Origin: Ascochyta rabiei
Lineage: Eukaryota; Ascomycota; Dothideomycetes; Pleosporales; Didymellaceae
Assembly: GCF_004011695.2 (NCBI RefSeq)
Contig: NC_082422.1
Location: 1,240,001 to 1,304,000 of the forward strand
Length of the DNA stretch: 64,000 nt
Direction: 5' to 3'
Shown here: positions 10,870 through 22,200 of the stretch, piece after piece
How positions within the stretch are numbered: the first letter of the stretch is position 1
Layout: every line of letters starts with the position of its first letter
Notes under the pieces: model-generated
What the model was told of the DNA's origin: nothing
The model's input: the letters and a program-made list of their open reading frames with translations, nothing else
Databases searched by the model: none
Made by a program: the position numbers and the translations under genes

Positions 10870-11562
10870 GGTGGCGGCCGGGTAGGAGAGCTCGAAGTAG
10901 TAGTTGGTCGAGGTGGCGGCGGTGAAGGCGTTGGAGTAGCCGCCGTGGGTGGTCAGGTACTTGTTGTACGCATTCTCCTCGGGGTACTTTTCGGTGCCCA
11001 TGAAGAGCAGGTGCTCGACGGCGTGGGCGATGCCGGGCATGTCCTTGGCATCGCTGAAGCTCCCCACGTTGACGTCGAGGGCGGCGCTCGCCTTGTCGCT
11101 CCCGGCCTCGTGGATGAGCAGGACCTCGAGCTTGTTGGGCAGTGTGATGATGCGGTAGGCGCGGTCGTCGAGCTGCGGCCGCTCGAGGTTCTCGATGCGC
11201 TCCCGCGCGGCTTCCCTCGCTAGCGGCTCTGCCATTGTGGCGGCGTGAGCAGTCCTGGCGGCGTGTGCAGTCCTGGCGGCGTGTGCAGTCCTGGCGGCGG
11301 TGGTGGTCGAGTGCGTGCAGAGTCGGCGCGCAGTGTGCGGAGACGTCGATGCAGGCCACGAGGTCGCAGGCTTGGGGCGATGGTGCGGGCGAGGTGGGGG
11401 ACTAGTGGCGGGCAGCAGGACAGCCGGCCACGCAGACGACGACGAGGACGACGAGGACGCCGAGGACGTGAATCGCGCAATCTCACGGGCGGCGGACGAG
11501 CGTGCAAGGAGCGGGCGGGCGGGGGCGGGCGGCACGAGGCACAGGCTCCCCAGATGCTTCAT
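7923..11562 (-). CDS. Insulysin-like M16A zinc metallopeptidase
   Basis: Insulin-degrading-enzyme family peptidase. Exon 1 runs from 11562 (or 11235) to 8511, then a 49-bp intron, then exon 2 8461-7923. The inverted zinc motif HxxEH is visible as HAVEHLLFMG, about residues 71-75 counted from MAEPLAREAA (ATG 11235). A downstream acidic helix (DREIKAVDSENKKNLQND) supplies the expected third ligand region. From ATG 11235 the product has 1087 aa, slightly longer than the family's roughly 1000 aa. An in-frame ATG at 11562 adds 109 residues starting MKHLGSLCLVPPAPARP, Arg/Ser/Ala-rich and presequence-like, which recalls the two-start mitochondrial/cytosolic arrangement of animal insulysin. The C-terminus has an Ala-rich insert. 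The 3' end abuts a RIP-like block holding mutated copies of the same sequence. Confidence 0.93.
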
Positions 11563-11590
11563 CCACGCACGAGAGCCAGTGGGGCCTGAC

Positions 11591-11628
11591 GTGTGTGTGT
11601 GTGTGCGTGTGCGTGTGCGTGTGCGTGT
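11591..11628. repeat. GT-rich microsatellite
   Basis: GTGTGTGT changing to GTGCGTGT repeats just upstream of the longer insulysin start, on the side of its promoter or 5' leader. Confidence 0.9.
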
Positions 11629-11832
11629 CCAGCAAACGCGATGGGCGGGACCACAAAGAACAAAGAGCGGTGAATGCTGATTGCGTGGAATGCGAGCCAA
11701 GGTCGAGCTCCGCGATGCTGCACGCTGCGACCATCGATATGCGACCCGCCGCCTCGGGTCCGGCGAGCGGCGAGCGGCGAGCGACCATGGCTTGCTATAC
11801 CTCTCTAGTCCATCCAGGGACATTACAGGGCT

Positions 11833-12104
11833 GACATTCAGACATTGACATTAGACATTGACATTAGACATTAGACATTGACATTAGACATTGACATTAG
11901 ACATTAAACATCAGACATTAGACATTAACATTAGACATTGACATTAGACATTAAACATCAGACATTAGACATTAACATTAGACCTTAACATTAGACATTA
12001 GACATTGACATTAAACATTAAACATTAAACATCAGACATTAAACATCAGACATCAAACATCAGACATTAGACATTGACATAAGATATCAAACATCAAACA
12101 TCAA
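11833..12104. repeat. GACATT/ACATTA short-unit array
   Basis: About 270 bp of imperfect hexamer-like units (gacattgacattagacatta with aacatcagacatt variants). It has no coding potential and lies between the insulysin promoter and the G-rich array. Confidence 0.92.
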
Positions 12105-12299
12105 ACCAACCACCACCAGCACAGTACACAACGCGCAGTCCAACAGTAAAAGCGCAAACCAACAGCAAAGCAACAACACGTCAAACACATCGATGCTGGA
12201 TGGCTGGGTGAGAGGGGAAAAGTGGATCGAGGCGGTGCTCTGTTGATCGCAGAGGGAGGCAGCAGTGGACGACAGGGGGGGCTGGTTGTAGGGAGTGGA

Positions 12300-12373
12300 T
12301 GGGTTTCTGGGTTTTTGGGTTTCTGGGTTTTTGGGTTTCTGGGTTTTTGGGTTTCTGGGTTTCTGGGTTTCTT
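12300..12373 (+). repeat. G-rich array of GGGTTTCT / GGGTTTTT units
   Basis: Eight-base units alternate GGGTTTCT and GGGTTTTT, giving evenly spaced runs of three guanines on the plus strand. This pattern is compatible with G-quadruplex formation and looks like, but is not, the fungal telomere repeat TTAGGG. Confidence 0.9.
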
Positions 12374-12897
12374 GGAGTTGAGCTACGGTTTTAGCTGGGC
12401 ATCTAGCAAGCAAGCAAGCAGCATCGTCTCCAACTGCCCTGCGCAGGCTCTGCCGAACCCGCGTCAGAGCGACTTGCTGCTCGCTTGAGACGCTCTGTGG
12501 CAGGCGTCTAACACTCGCAGTTGCACTGGCAGTGGGCAGGTGGTGTCGGCATTCCCAACGCTACGCGCTGTTCGTGCTACCTCAACCAGCCAGCAGTCGG
12601 CTGAACAACTGCGAATAGAGTCGCTGACCAGAGGGGTGGAGAAGAGTAGACATGGACTCGACCTCTCTTCCCTTGTCTATGCAAGCCTGGACAGCGTTCG
12701 GTGGGCAACGATTGGCTCCATGCCTCGCGCAACACAGTGCGCACTGCGTCTCGATCGCGAGAGCCGTCGTTGGGCGCGGACAGAGCATGGCCAAACACCT
12801 CGAGCGCCCTCTGTTCGGTGAGCTGCAATCGGACGGTAGCGATGCTTGACCCTGTTTTCCTGCGTTTTCGCGTGCGCGACATGGCAAGACTTGCCGT
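12374..12897. other. Intergenic stretch, no gene recognised
   Basis: Overlapping short frames on both strands have no motif or conserved feature. It lies 3' of the Mpp6-like gene. Confidence 0.4.
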
Positions 12898-13786
12898 TTA
12901 CCTTGGCCCGCCTCGCCCTCGGCCGCGCCCAGGGTTCGGGCAGTCTGCCTTTGCGTGGCCCTTCTGCCCACACTTGAAGCACTCCATGCTGCTCATATCA
13001 CGTCCGCCTGGCTTGCGGCCTCCGCTTAGCGACGTCAGGCGATCGAGGTGGGCGTCCTCGTCCACGGGTCTGGGCGCGCCTCTCGGCGATGCGTCGCCCA
13101 GGCTCTTTCGCGATTCACGTTTCTTGGTGGACATGTCTCGCTTCGTCTCGCGTATGAGCTCGGCGGTCGGGTCGTCCGAGTCGTAGTCGTCTTCGGAAGA
13201 CGGTTCCGTCTCGCCTTCCGAGCCTTCAGCGTTCTCGAACACGGGCTTCTGTTGCTCGTCAGCGCACAGCCCTGCAACGCGCAGCGCCCACCGACAACCC
13301 ACCTCGGCTTTCTTCACACCACCTCCGTACTGCTTCCGTATTGGCTGCGCCGGCTCATCGTCGTCGTCGTCGTCCTCGCCATCTTCCGCGTCCAGCTCTG
13401 CGAATCCAGCCTGCCTGACATGGAGACCCTCGCCCCGCTTTCCCTCTAGCGGGTCCTTGTAACTCAGCACCCACTTCGTTTCGCCCGTGTATTGCGCCGC
13501 CTTGTCCACTGCCTCTTGCTGCCTCTTCGCTTCCTCCGCCAGCGCCGACTGGAGAATCTGCTGGTCTGCAGCAGCGGAGCCACCGTGGGAGAGTCGCACT
13601 TTCTTCGACGCAGGCCCGTTGGCCGTGGTGGGAGACGAGGCTGAGGCTACGTTCTTCGCGGCCGAGCGCTGCATGAACTGTTTTCGTTTTCGTTTTCAGC
13701 AATCGCGTGGCAGCGCACTCGGCTGCCAAGCTTACCTTCATCGTCATGAGCCGGTTTGACATGGACTTGGGTGTGTTGCCGGACAT
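12898..13786 (-). CDS. Mpp6-like nuclear exosome cofactor with C-terminal zinc knuckle
   Basis: A 276-aa protein in two exons, 13736-13786 and 12898-13677, spliced at a GTAAGC donor. The junction creates MSNRLMTMKFMQRS near residues 9-22, matching the LLRMKFMQR signature of human MPHOSPH6 and yeast Mpp6, RNA-binding cofactors of the nuclear exosome. It continues with a disordered Ser/Ala/Lys segment, TKWVLSYKDP, an acidic run (EDGEDDDDDDEP) and a Lys/Arg-rich region. It ends with a CCHC zinc knuckle, CFKCGQKGHAKADC (about residues 250-263), and a Gly-Arg tail. The signature block is the part that contacts Mtr4/Rrp6 in characterised homologues. The zinc knuckle is absent from the yeast and human proteins as I know them. 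Confidence 0.82.
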
Positions 13787-14326
13787 GATGTGGGAGTCGA
13801 CACTTCTGCGTCGGCCTCCGGATGGAATAGAGGTCAGGCGCGGAGAGCGTCACGAGGGCGTTCAGGGTGAGATGCGCGTGTTGCCGTTTTGCAACGCTCG
13901 TTCGTCGAGATGCAGATGCGGGAAGACCAAGGGAACTTTTGGGCGCACAGACATGACGCTACCGGTCGGCTATTCTTGCCCTACAAGTCGCGACACACTC
14001 TCTTCAGTGTTCACCAAGCGGAGGAAGGGCAGGTATAGCCTAGAGTGGGTATCTGTATGCCATCCATGTGCCATGTGTTCGGGGCTTGGTTTTCAATCTG
14101 ATCGGTGAGGTGACCGATGTTGTTCTGGCTGCGCTGATCGATACACACTTCTCTTCAAACCTTGTTGGACATGTATCCAGAACAAGAATCCGCTTCAGTG
14201 CAGTGTCTGCCCATTACCTCGAGCCGACAAGAGCCGACAGAAGCCAACCAATACAAACCTCTGCTATCCAAAGCAGAAGCCTCTGCAAGACTAAATACTC
14301 CACCACCCAGGCCAAACAACAGCTCT
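13787..14326. other. Intergenic region upstream of the Mpp6-like gene
   Basis: No gene recognised. It contains the promoter side of the Mpp6-like gene and the 3' side of the Zn2Cys6 regulator, both on the minus strand. Confidence 0.4.
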
Positions 14327-15829
14327 CTACGCCAGATCAACCTCCCTCCCCCTTCGTCTCAGGATGACCTGGATGCAATCCACCTTGGCCATCCCATCCT
14401 GCCCTTTCATCCGCTCCTCCTCGTCCTTGGCTGCCCACACATCCTCCACGTCCCGCATAACCCTGTTCCAGCTCGGGAACAGCTTCGATGCATACATGTC
14501 CTGGAACCTGTCGCGCACAAACTGCCGCTGCGCGCCGTCAATGACCTCGCAGCCCGCTGTGAACAACGGCCAGACGTGCGATGAGGTGAGCGGGGAGCTG
14601 GCGTCGACTCGGGATAGGTACGCCAGGCAGTGTTGGATGTGCTCGACGCTGATGGGGTTCGGGGCCCCGACGCCGAGCCACGTCCGGTAGAGGTAGATGA
14701 ACGCTGCGTGGCGGTATGCCTCGGCTGTGCAGCGTATGTCGGAGCTGCCGTGTGGGCGGTTCCGCTGCGCGTCCAAGCGCATGGCTAGCAGCTTCTGCTG
14801 GACATGTCGGCCAGTGGCGTCTTCGTCTTCGGTGAGTGGGTCGTCTCCGCCAGCTTCTCGCCTGACTTTGATTGCGTGTTGCAGCTGGCTCGTTCCCGCA
14901 ACTATCAGGAGGACTTCGGCAATGCTCTGCATCTCTTCGACGCCCTCCACTGCCTTGAAGTCTGCTTCGTGGTCGAATAGCGGCCGATGTCCTCGTGAGA
15001 TGGATGAAAGGATATCATGGTAGGCGAACAGACTCAGGAGAAAGCGTGCACTTGACGAGTCGAGCCTCTCATCCACTCCACGTCTCGTGATCATGGCTTT
15101 GGCTCCCATCAAATGGTTGACCACACTCGCCTCGTCGTCTTCGCCAAAGAGACGCGCCGAAACTTGCATCATCAGTACTGTGGCAAGCGCGGGCTCAGAG
15201 TGCGCCTGGCGAGGGTCCTGAATAAGCTTTTGTAGCAGGTGTATGGCATCTTGCTGATGTCGATAAGCCTGGACGCGCAAAGATGGTTCGGATGTCTGCA
15301 GCGCGAGGTGGTTGGCTGCCATGGATAGAACCGTGGATCGAAGAGCCGCCGAATCGTGCGCCATCGATGTCAGATGTAGCTGAAACGGTGTCGGCTGGCC
15401 ATGTCTCGGGGCGATGGAAATTAAAGAAGAGAGGTGTTCGACCCAGTAGTTCAGCAATCTCCTGTCGCTTGCAGACGAATCCGGACCAAGGCCTGTGATA
15501 TGGACTGACGTGCGTGGAACGTTCAGGATAGATGCAGGCGATTGAAGCGTAGTAGGCGGACTTGCGAACGAGGACGACCCCGATGAATCACTGACCATAC
15601 TCGCCGGGGTCGACACAGACTCCACCACCTGTTTCTTCCTATGATTCCGAGCTTTCCTGACCACCGTACCGATAGGCGCATCTTGCCACCTGAGTTTGAT
15701 GCCATAGCCTTTGCAGGTAATCTTCAGTCTGGTGCATCTCTGACAGCAAGGCTTCTGCTCGTCGCACTTGTACCCAGCTTCCCTGCAGGTCCAGCATCCA
15801 GTACGCGTCCGTTTATGTGTCGTCGCCAT
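14327..15829 (-). CDS. Zn(II)2Cys6 transcription factor with fungal TF domain
   Basis: A single-exon 500-aa regulator. The N-terminus carries a binuclear zinc cluster with cysteines at residues 12, 15, 22, 29, 32 and 39 (GCWTCREAGYKC then CCQRCTRLKITC), the canonical C-x2-C-x6-C-x6-C-x2-C-x6-C spacing. A basic linker follows (VVRKARNHRKKQ). The rest fits the fungal-specific TF domain 2 (PF11951 type), with LLNYWVEHLSSLIS, the helix LRSTVLSMAANHLAL and AYRHAAFIYLYRTW. It probably binds DNA in the nucleus and responds to a small molecule. The neighbours do not suggest a target pathway. I cannot assign it to a named regulator. Confidence 0.92.
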   Translation of the reverse strand: MATTHKRTRTGCWTCREAGYKCDEQKPCCQRCTRLKITCKGYGIKLRWQDAPIGTVVRKARNHRKKQVVESVSTPASMVSDSSGSSSFASPPTTLQSPASILNVPRTSVHITGLGPDSSASDRRLLNYWVEHLSSLISIAPRHGQPTPFQLHLTSMAHDSAALRSTVLSMAANHLALQTSEPSLRVQAYRHQQDAIHLLQKLIQDPRQAHSEPALATVLMMQVSARLFGEDDEASVVNHLMGAKAMITRRGVDERLDSSSARFLLSLFAYHDILSSISRGHRPLFDHEADFKAVEGVEEMQSIAEVLLIVAGTSQLQHAIKVRREAGGDDPLTEDEDATGRHVQQKLLAMRLDAQRNRPHGSSDIRCTAEAYRHAAFIYLYRTWLGVGAPNPISVEHIQHCLAYLSRVDASSPLTSSHVWPLFTAGCEVIDGAQRQFVRDRFQDMYASKLFPSWNRVMRDVEDVWAAKDEEERMKGQDGMAKVDCIQVILRRRGREVDLA

Positions 15830-16297
15830 GACGATCGCTGAGTGTCATGCAAGACCCCATTCTTTTCCAGACTCCTTCACGCTCCCGATTGAGCCATCTA
15901 ACGTCCGCAGTCTGGTGTTGACTGTCAGGCCAATCTGCTCCACATGACGACAAGTCAAGCCAAGAAAGAGCGGCGTGTTTCCAAGTGCTAGGCTGATCGA
16001 ATGCGAAGGGATTTCGTCGGTGGTTGGTGCAGGAAGCAACGGAAAGTGAGTTCGCGCTGCTGGCCAAACCGAGGCAGACCCAAAACGGCCCCACTTTTAC
16101 AAGCCTCTAGACAGCGTCTTGTCACATAGGCAGTCGCCCGCCGAGAACAAAAAGCATGTTCATGTCGCTTCATTCTTCATTGCTGTGGATATAACCGCGC
16201 TCAATTGACATCACGACAGGAATCTAGCACCTGAACACCCTACTGAGAATGCCAGCCCGGAGAAAGTAGCAGAAATCTAACCATCCAGTCTCTCCAG
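15830..16297. other. Intergenic region, nothing recognised
   Basis: Holds the promoter side of the Zn2Cys6 gene and the 3' side of VPS1. No repeats or credible frames were found. Confidence 0.45.
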
Positions 16298-18718
16298 CTA
16301 CTGCACTTGGTTGACAATCTCCTGTGCCTTTGTCAGACTCTCCACCATCTGCTGGCAGTCCTTCCGCCTCCTGACGGTGTACTCCGACTCCTTCAGCAGC
16401 TCGTCGAGCTCGTCAGTCTTGTACATGTTGGTGAGAAGCTCGCCCTGCATGTTCTCCCTCGACCACGAAACAAGGTTAAGCATGATGGCCTTGGGGACCA
16501 TGTCGATCATTGTGCGGCGGACGATGTTGAAGTAGGATGTAATGAGGAGCTCTACACAGCCGTTAGCAGTGGCTCGAGAATTGAGAGTTGACCACACTTA
16601 CTGATGACTTCCACCTCCTGCGCCTCCTTCTCCGAAAGAGTACCAGAGGCCTTCAGTGTTGCTGGCGGTGGCTCCATAGCCGCCATCTTCTTCTTGTTCT
16701 TACTAGCGAAGAACGAGCCAAAGAAACCGCCGCCCTCCTCGCTTCCAAGGGTAGGTGACATCGATCGAGGGGGGACCTGGGGTGCGATGGGCTTGCCCGT
16801 TTTAGGGTCCACCTGCTGCGGCTTGGCAGAGTTGTGTCGCTCGTGCACAATGGCCATAGCACGCGAACCGTTGATGAAGTCGGGGTGGCCAGTGTTGATG
16901 TAGATGGACTCCATACCGACGAGGTCACGGACGAGCTTGTTGGTGGGGTCCATGGCCTTCTTGAAGAATTGAACAACAACCGCATACAACTTCTCCTTGA
17001 GCGCGGGGTACCGCCTGAAAGTCGGCTTGTTCAGGAGCTGGCCAAGGATGCGGATCAACTCGTCGTAGACCAGGCTCACACACTTCAAGCTGGGGTCCTC
17101 CAGTCGCTTGATCTGCTGCTTGACAATGAGCTCGAATGCTGTTGTTCCAACGAACAGCGCAGGAGAGGAACCGGAAGAGTTGTAGAGCACAGTCCTGATA
17201 TCAACGTCCTTGACCTGGTCGAAGGGATCTACAGCCTTGACGCCGTTCGCGTACAGTTCGTGGTAGACAAAGGAAATACGCGCACCACCCGAGAGCTCTG
17301 TCGCGGACAGCTCCTGGTTGTTGCCGTCGAGAACGCCCCTGTACTCGTTGGTGAACTCTGTGATCATGTTGAGAACGATGTTCGAACTGTTGCCGAGCAT
17401 GGAGTTTCCGAGTTGGCCAAGCTCGAGCTGGTACTTTTGCAGAGATGATGCAATACGCGCTTTGATGTCGGGGAGTGTCTGCTTGATGTGCATCATGAGG
17501 ATCTAACACTGTTAGCAGGTGCACCAGAGAGTGCGACAAGCTGAATGCCTACCAGGTTGAGCTTGCGAGCAAGATACGGTGTGCCGCAGTAGGAAGCCTT
17601 GTTGCGGTAGGCCTTGTGGTTCTCGAAAAACTGCTTCTCGTGCTCCAGAGCGTGGGAGATGGCCTTCTTGTTCTCGATATCCCTTTGCCCACGGTTCACG
17701 ACCGGGACGTAGCCCAAGCGCAGAGGAATGATGCGGCCGGCGAGAATGTCGACCACGTCTGTTCCCTCGTCCATCAGATCGACCTTTGTCAACACACCAA
17801 TTGTTCGCTGACCCTCGGGGTCGACCTCTCGCGCCAGCTTCAGACCGTCCGAGTTGGCCAAATCGGTGTTTGCGGCAGTGACGGCGAGGATGATGGCGTT
17901 GGGCTTGCTGATCTGCTTCAGGACCATTTCTTGGATCTGTCGCTCAATGTCCCTCGGCTGGTCTCCGACCGGCACTCGTGTCAAACCGGGCAGATCGACA
18001 AGCGTGAGCGTCAGGACGTTGGGCGAGTATATCCTCAGGTTGATGGGTGCTGGTGAAATGCCGGCATTGCGTCCCGTCTTTGCCTCTGTCTCGCGGATGA
18101 TCTCCTCTCTGATCTTGTTGAAGTCGTGGAACTTCTGGCCGGGAATGTGCAGGAACTCTCCCCACTCGTCGACGTTGGACTCGGCATCGCTGGTCTTGAC
18201 CTCCTCGGCCTTTACTCCGTTCGATTGCGCGGCGCGGTTGATGAGCTGCAGGATGAGCGGTCTTCGGGTGACGATGCCGGAGCCTCGAGGCAGGCTGTGG
18301 TGACAAGCCGTCAGCACGGGGGCCCAATCTGGCTGCAACAGGGCGCGCAGGACCCCGAGACACTTACAAATCGCGACCGACAATGTTCTCGAGCACCGAG
18401 CTCTTTCCGCTGGACTGCGACCCAACGACGGCGATCTGGGGCAGGTCTATGGGGTTTTGCACCTGAGGTAGGCATCAGCATATGGCGGCTTGCATGTGGG
18501 CGCGCCGCAAGCAGGACGGGGCAGCGCAGGCGCAGGTGCGGTGCAGGCCGGCGGGAACCTACTCCAACTGTGGTGAAGACGTCTTGCAGCTTGTTCACGA
18601 GGGTGATCAAGCTGGGGTCGTTGACGTTGATGCTGTCACCCTGTTAGCTTCAGACCCCAGGCCGCGTCCCCAGATGCCCCTCAAGAGACAGCACGTACGC
18701 ATTAGGGTTTGCCGCCAT
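16298..18718 (-). CDS. VPS1: Vacuolar protein sorting-associated dynamin-like GTPase Vps1
   Basis: Dynamin-superfamily GTPase acting in Golgi-to-vacuole/endosome traffic and peroxisome fission. Six exons were read: 18699-18718, 18563-18632, 18368-18462, 17553-18294, 16602-17502 and 16298-16551. They give 693 aa, close to yeast Vps1 (704). The G1 loop is GSQSSGKSS (about residues 44-52), followed by the dynamin signature [18 protein letters not shown]3 DLPG and G4 TKVDLMDEG. The middle domain and GTPase effector domain are both present, the latter with [17 protein letters not shown]. No PH or proline-rich domain is present, as expected for Vps1. The first donor is GTACGT; its acceptor is the second candidate AG (…gtgacag), the one that preserves frame and gives [15 protein letters not shown]. 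It lies 553 bp downstream of VMA1 in the same orientation. Confidence 0.96.
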
Positions 18719-19104
18719 GGTGGGCAGAGGTGGGCGGCGGTTGGGAATGCGCAGTCGATATGCGCACGCAGGAGGATACGTAGGGGAGCAGCACTCGTTC
18801 GTTCGGGCGCCGATGCGGGAGTGTTTGGGTCTCGCGAGCTTGAGCTTGAGCTTGAATGCCTTGTTGGCTTGTTCAATGTTGCAGCGCGCACCTGTCCCCG
18901 AGCGAGCTAAGAGCGCCACTGTGGCTGAGCACCTTTCGTCACCGTGCTTGCCTTCTAGACCTTCTACACCGTCTACACCTTCTACACACGGCCGGCTGAT
19001 TACCAGCAAGCAGATCTTACATTTCACCGAAGAAGCCCGGCGCTCTTCTGCACGCCGCCTGCAACCTCCGAAGAACCCTCACGACTTGGACCAAGCACAT
19101 CAGA

Positions 19105-19133
19105 GCTGCTGCTGCTGCTGCTGCTGCTGCTGC
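19105..19133. repeat. GCT/CTG trinucleotide microsatellite
   Basis: About nine CTG units lie between VMA1 and VPS1, in the 3' flank of VMA1. Not within a predicted coding region. Confidence 0.9.
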
Positions 19134-19271
19134 CGTCACAGGACACGTGCACGCGTCGTCAGCGATTTCAGGCGACAACATTTGGGTGGTCTTGGTAGAT
19201 TTCACAGTCTATCTTCGGCAGAATACTCGGCGCTATCTCGCTATGCAAACACCGCCTTCTCGTACCCGCGC

Positions 19272-22200
19272 CTACTCGTCAATGACAGAGGCGAACTTCT
19301 CCGTCAGCTTCTGCAACAGCTGCTCGTACTGTACATCATGTTAGTCAAAGCCAGCACAAGGTTTCCAGCGCGACTCACCTTCTTCGTGATGGCCTCCTCG
19401 CCTTCAGAAGGTACCTCGAACTTCATGCTGCGCAGCTGGCTCTGAATCTCAGAGGTCGCGTCTCGGACCTTGGGCCAGCTGTGTCCCTGGGCAACTGCCT
19501 TCTGTGCCTCGTCGTGGAACGCCATCATGTTCTTCATCATCCACTCCGTCTTCCACAGCGGACAGAACTGGTCGTAGTCCGAGTAACCGTTCTGCTGCAG
19601 GAAGTCTTCCTTGAGCAGGGTCGCAACATCGAGCGTAATCTTGTCAGAGTCGCCCAGCGCGGACTTACCCACGAGCTGCACCACCTGGTCGAGGTCGTCG
19701 GATGTTGTGAGAAGCTCCTTGATGCGGTCGCGAAGGCGAGGGAAGTCGGGGTTGTTCTCCGCATAGTACTTGTCGAGCGGCGTTGTGTACTTGGAGTAAC
19801 TGATGGACGTGTTGACCGAGGGGAAATGCTTTCGCTGAGCGAGCTTCTTGTCGAGTCCCCAGAAGACTTGCACAATGTTGAGTGTACTCGTCGTGACAGG
19901 GTCGGAGAAATCACCACCCGGAGGACTGACGGCACCGACAATGGAAACCGATCCGTGACGCTCGGGGCTACCGAGAGCAGTGACGCGACCGGCGCGCTCG
20001 TAGAAGGACGCGAGCTTGGCGCTGAGGTAAGCGGGGAATCCCTGATCAGCCGGCATTTCACCCAGACGACCCGAAATTTCACGGAGCGCCTCAGCCCATC
20101 GCGAGGACGAGTCAGCCATCATGGCGACGTCCTTGCCCTGGTCGCGAAAATATTCTGCTACCGTAATCTGAAGCTCGTTAGCAGGCGTACAATGTGGTAG
20201 CAGTGATATCATCTTTTGCGTGAAAGGACTTGAGAGGAGGTTGAGAAAATCCGGAGGTAGTCAAGGAAAATACAGGACGCCAGGACATAAGAAGAGGCCG
20301 TGAAAATATTGCGAGCCTACAATTCTCTGCGTGCTGAGACTTGATAGAGGTCCTGGCACTCTGGAGGCAGTCAAACGAAATCCAGAAGGCTGAATGGAAT
20401 AGCCATTGTCGAACGCCAGCTGAACACAGCGGGGAGAGACTCCTGCGCGCGCGGTATTTGTCGATGCGCTGGGAATGCCGTGCAACCATCTGTACTCGAG
20501 CCGACATACAGCTCAGGTGGATGAAACGCCTTGGTCATTGAGAAGACAAAATCACCCCAAAGCTTCTCGGCAGGGTCCTCTTCGTAAGGTTGAGGCGGAG
20601 TTCGAAAAAAAGTCCAGCGAAAGCAGCTTATCCGAGAGAAAGAATCGTCCAGACCCATAGCGAGTGTCAGAGGCCCCAGATGGGCAAGGGCATTGTATGT
20701 GAAAGGGTCTCTGAAGTGAACCCTGAAGTCGGCGTTGCGGTACCACGAGGGTGCATCGACGCTCCCCAGCTGATAGGTAAGGTTCTCGAGTTTGGCGGTA
20801 GCAGCATCTTCGAACCCGGCATTGCATTGTTCGGCATTTCCAGGCATTGCGTTGTCCATGTCCAGTTCCGGGGTTGAGATGAAGAGAAGCGAAGTGTGGA
20901 CAACAAAAAAAGTACATGATGCAAGTGGTTCAGCCCGAGAGCGGGAAGCACTACGCGGAAAGAAAGAAAGAAAGCCCAAGGAAAAGAAGAAGTAGCAGCG
21001 TGGAGGAAGTCATCCCCGAGTCAAACCCTCAAGAGAAAAAGAGGGACTGAGCATAGGGGAGGTCGTCAGTGTCAAACGAAAGGAAAAACAGTACTCACTC
21101 CGGTGTAGATGGAGGCTTCACGGGCAGCCACGGGCATGTTTGAGGTGTTGGCGATAAGCGTTGTACGCTTCATAATGGGCTCCTTCTTGCCGTTGACCTC
21201 GATGGTCAGCTCGGGGAAGTCCATCAGGACTTCAGCCATCTCGTTACCGCGCTCACCACCTGTACTCTGGTTAGCTGATGACTCGATAGAAGATCAGACA
21301 CGCCGCTCACATCCGACGTAGACGATGATGTCAGAGTTGGAGAACTTGGACAGCGACTGGGAAATGACAGTCTTTCCACAACCGAAAGCGCCAGGAATGC
21401 AGACGGTACCACCCTGAACGGAGGGGAAAAGCGAGTCCAAGACACGCTGGCCGACAATGAGGGGCCGGTCGGACGACAGCTTCTCGTTGGAAGGGCGAGG
21501 CACTCGCACAGGCCATCGGTGCATCATGCTGTGCTCAGACTTGGTGCCGTTGAACTCGATCTCGAGAATCTTCTCGTCAACGGTGTAGCTGCCCTTCTCG
21601 GCGATGCGGGTGATAGTTCCACGCGCACGGGGCGGGAGGAGGATCTTGTGCTCGCTGAGCAGGGAGTTCTCAAAGACGGTACCGAAGACATCTCCACCCG
21701 TGATGTGGTCGCCAACCTTGAGGCTGCCGGGTGTGAAGTCCCACTTCTTCTTGCGGTCGAGGGCGGGCAGGTCGATACCACGGGGGATGTAGATCGAGTT
21801 GGAGTCGTCGGCGATACCCTTGAGGGGACGCTGGATACCGTCGTAGATTGTCTCCATGAGACCAGGGCCAAGCTCGACGGACAAAGGCTGTCCGGACCTT
21901 GTGACAGGGTCGCCCACGGTGACGCCAGCTGCAGTTGGTTAGTGCGTGTCGTGGTAGTTTGTCGTTGCGCTTTTCGTACCAGTCTCCTCGTACACCTGAA
22001 TGGTGGCCTTGTCGTTATCAATCCGAATGACTTCTCCGACGAGGTTGTCGTGGCCAACACGGACCTGGAAGCGTCAGCCTGTGCCTTTGCGAAGCGTATG
22101 CATGCCACCTACAAGTTCGTACATGGCAACACCAATCATGTTCTCGGCCACGATGACGGGACTGGGGTGGTTAGCAGGTGGTGTAGACGGCAAACGATGC

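Noticed and set aside
8908..11223. 771-codon plus-strand open frame opposite insulysin
   Set aside because: It mirrors the GC-rich third positions of the insulysin exon and reads as a Val/Leu/Asp/Gly-biased sequence without motifs, so it is an antisense shadow.
12300..12373. True telomere repeat tract
   Set aside because: Units are GGGTTTCT/GGGTTTTT, not TTAGGG, and coding genes continue on both sides.
18632..18698. VPS1 first-intron acceptor at CTAACAG (18638)
   Set aside because: It breaks the frame with the GTACGT donor; the next AG (…GTGACAG) restores it.
21311..21928. Intein in VMA1
   Set aside because: The Walker A region reads straight through as [15 protein letters not shown]; no insertion at the yeast VDE site.
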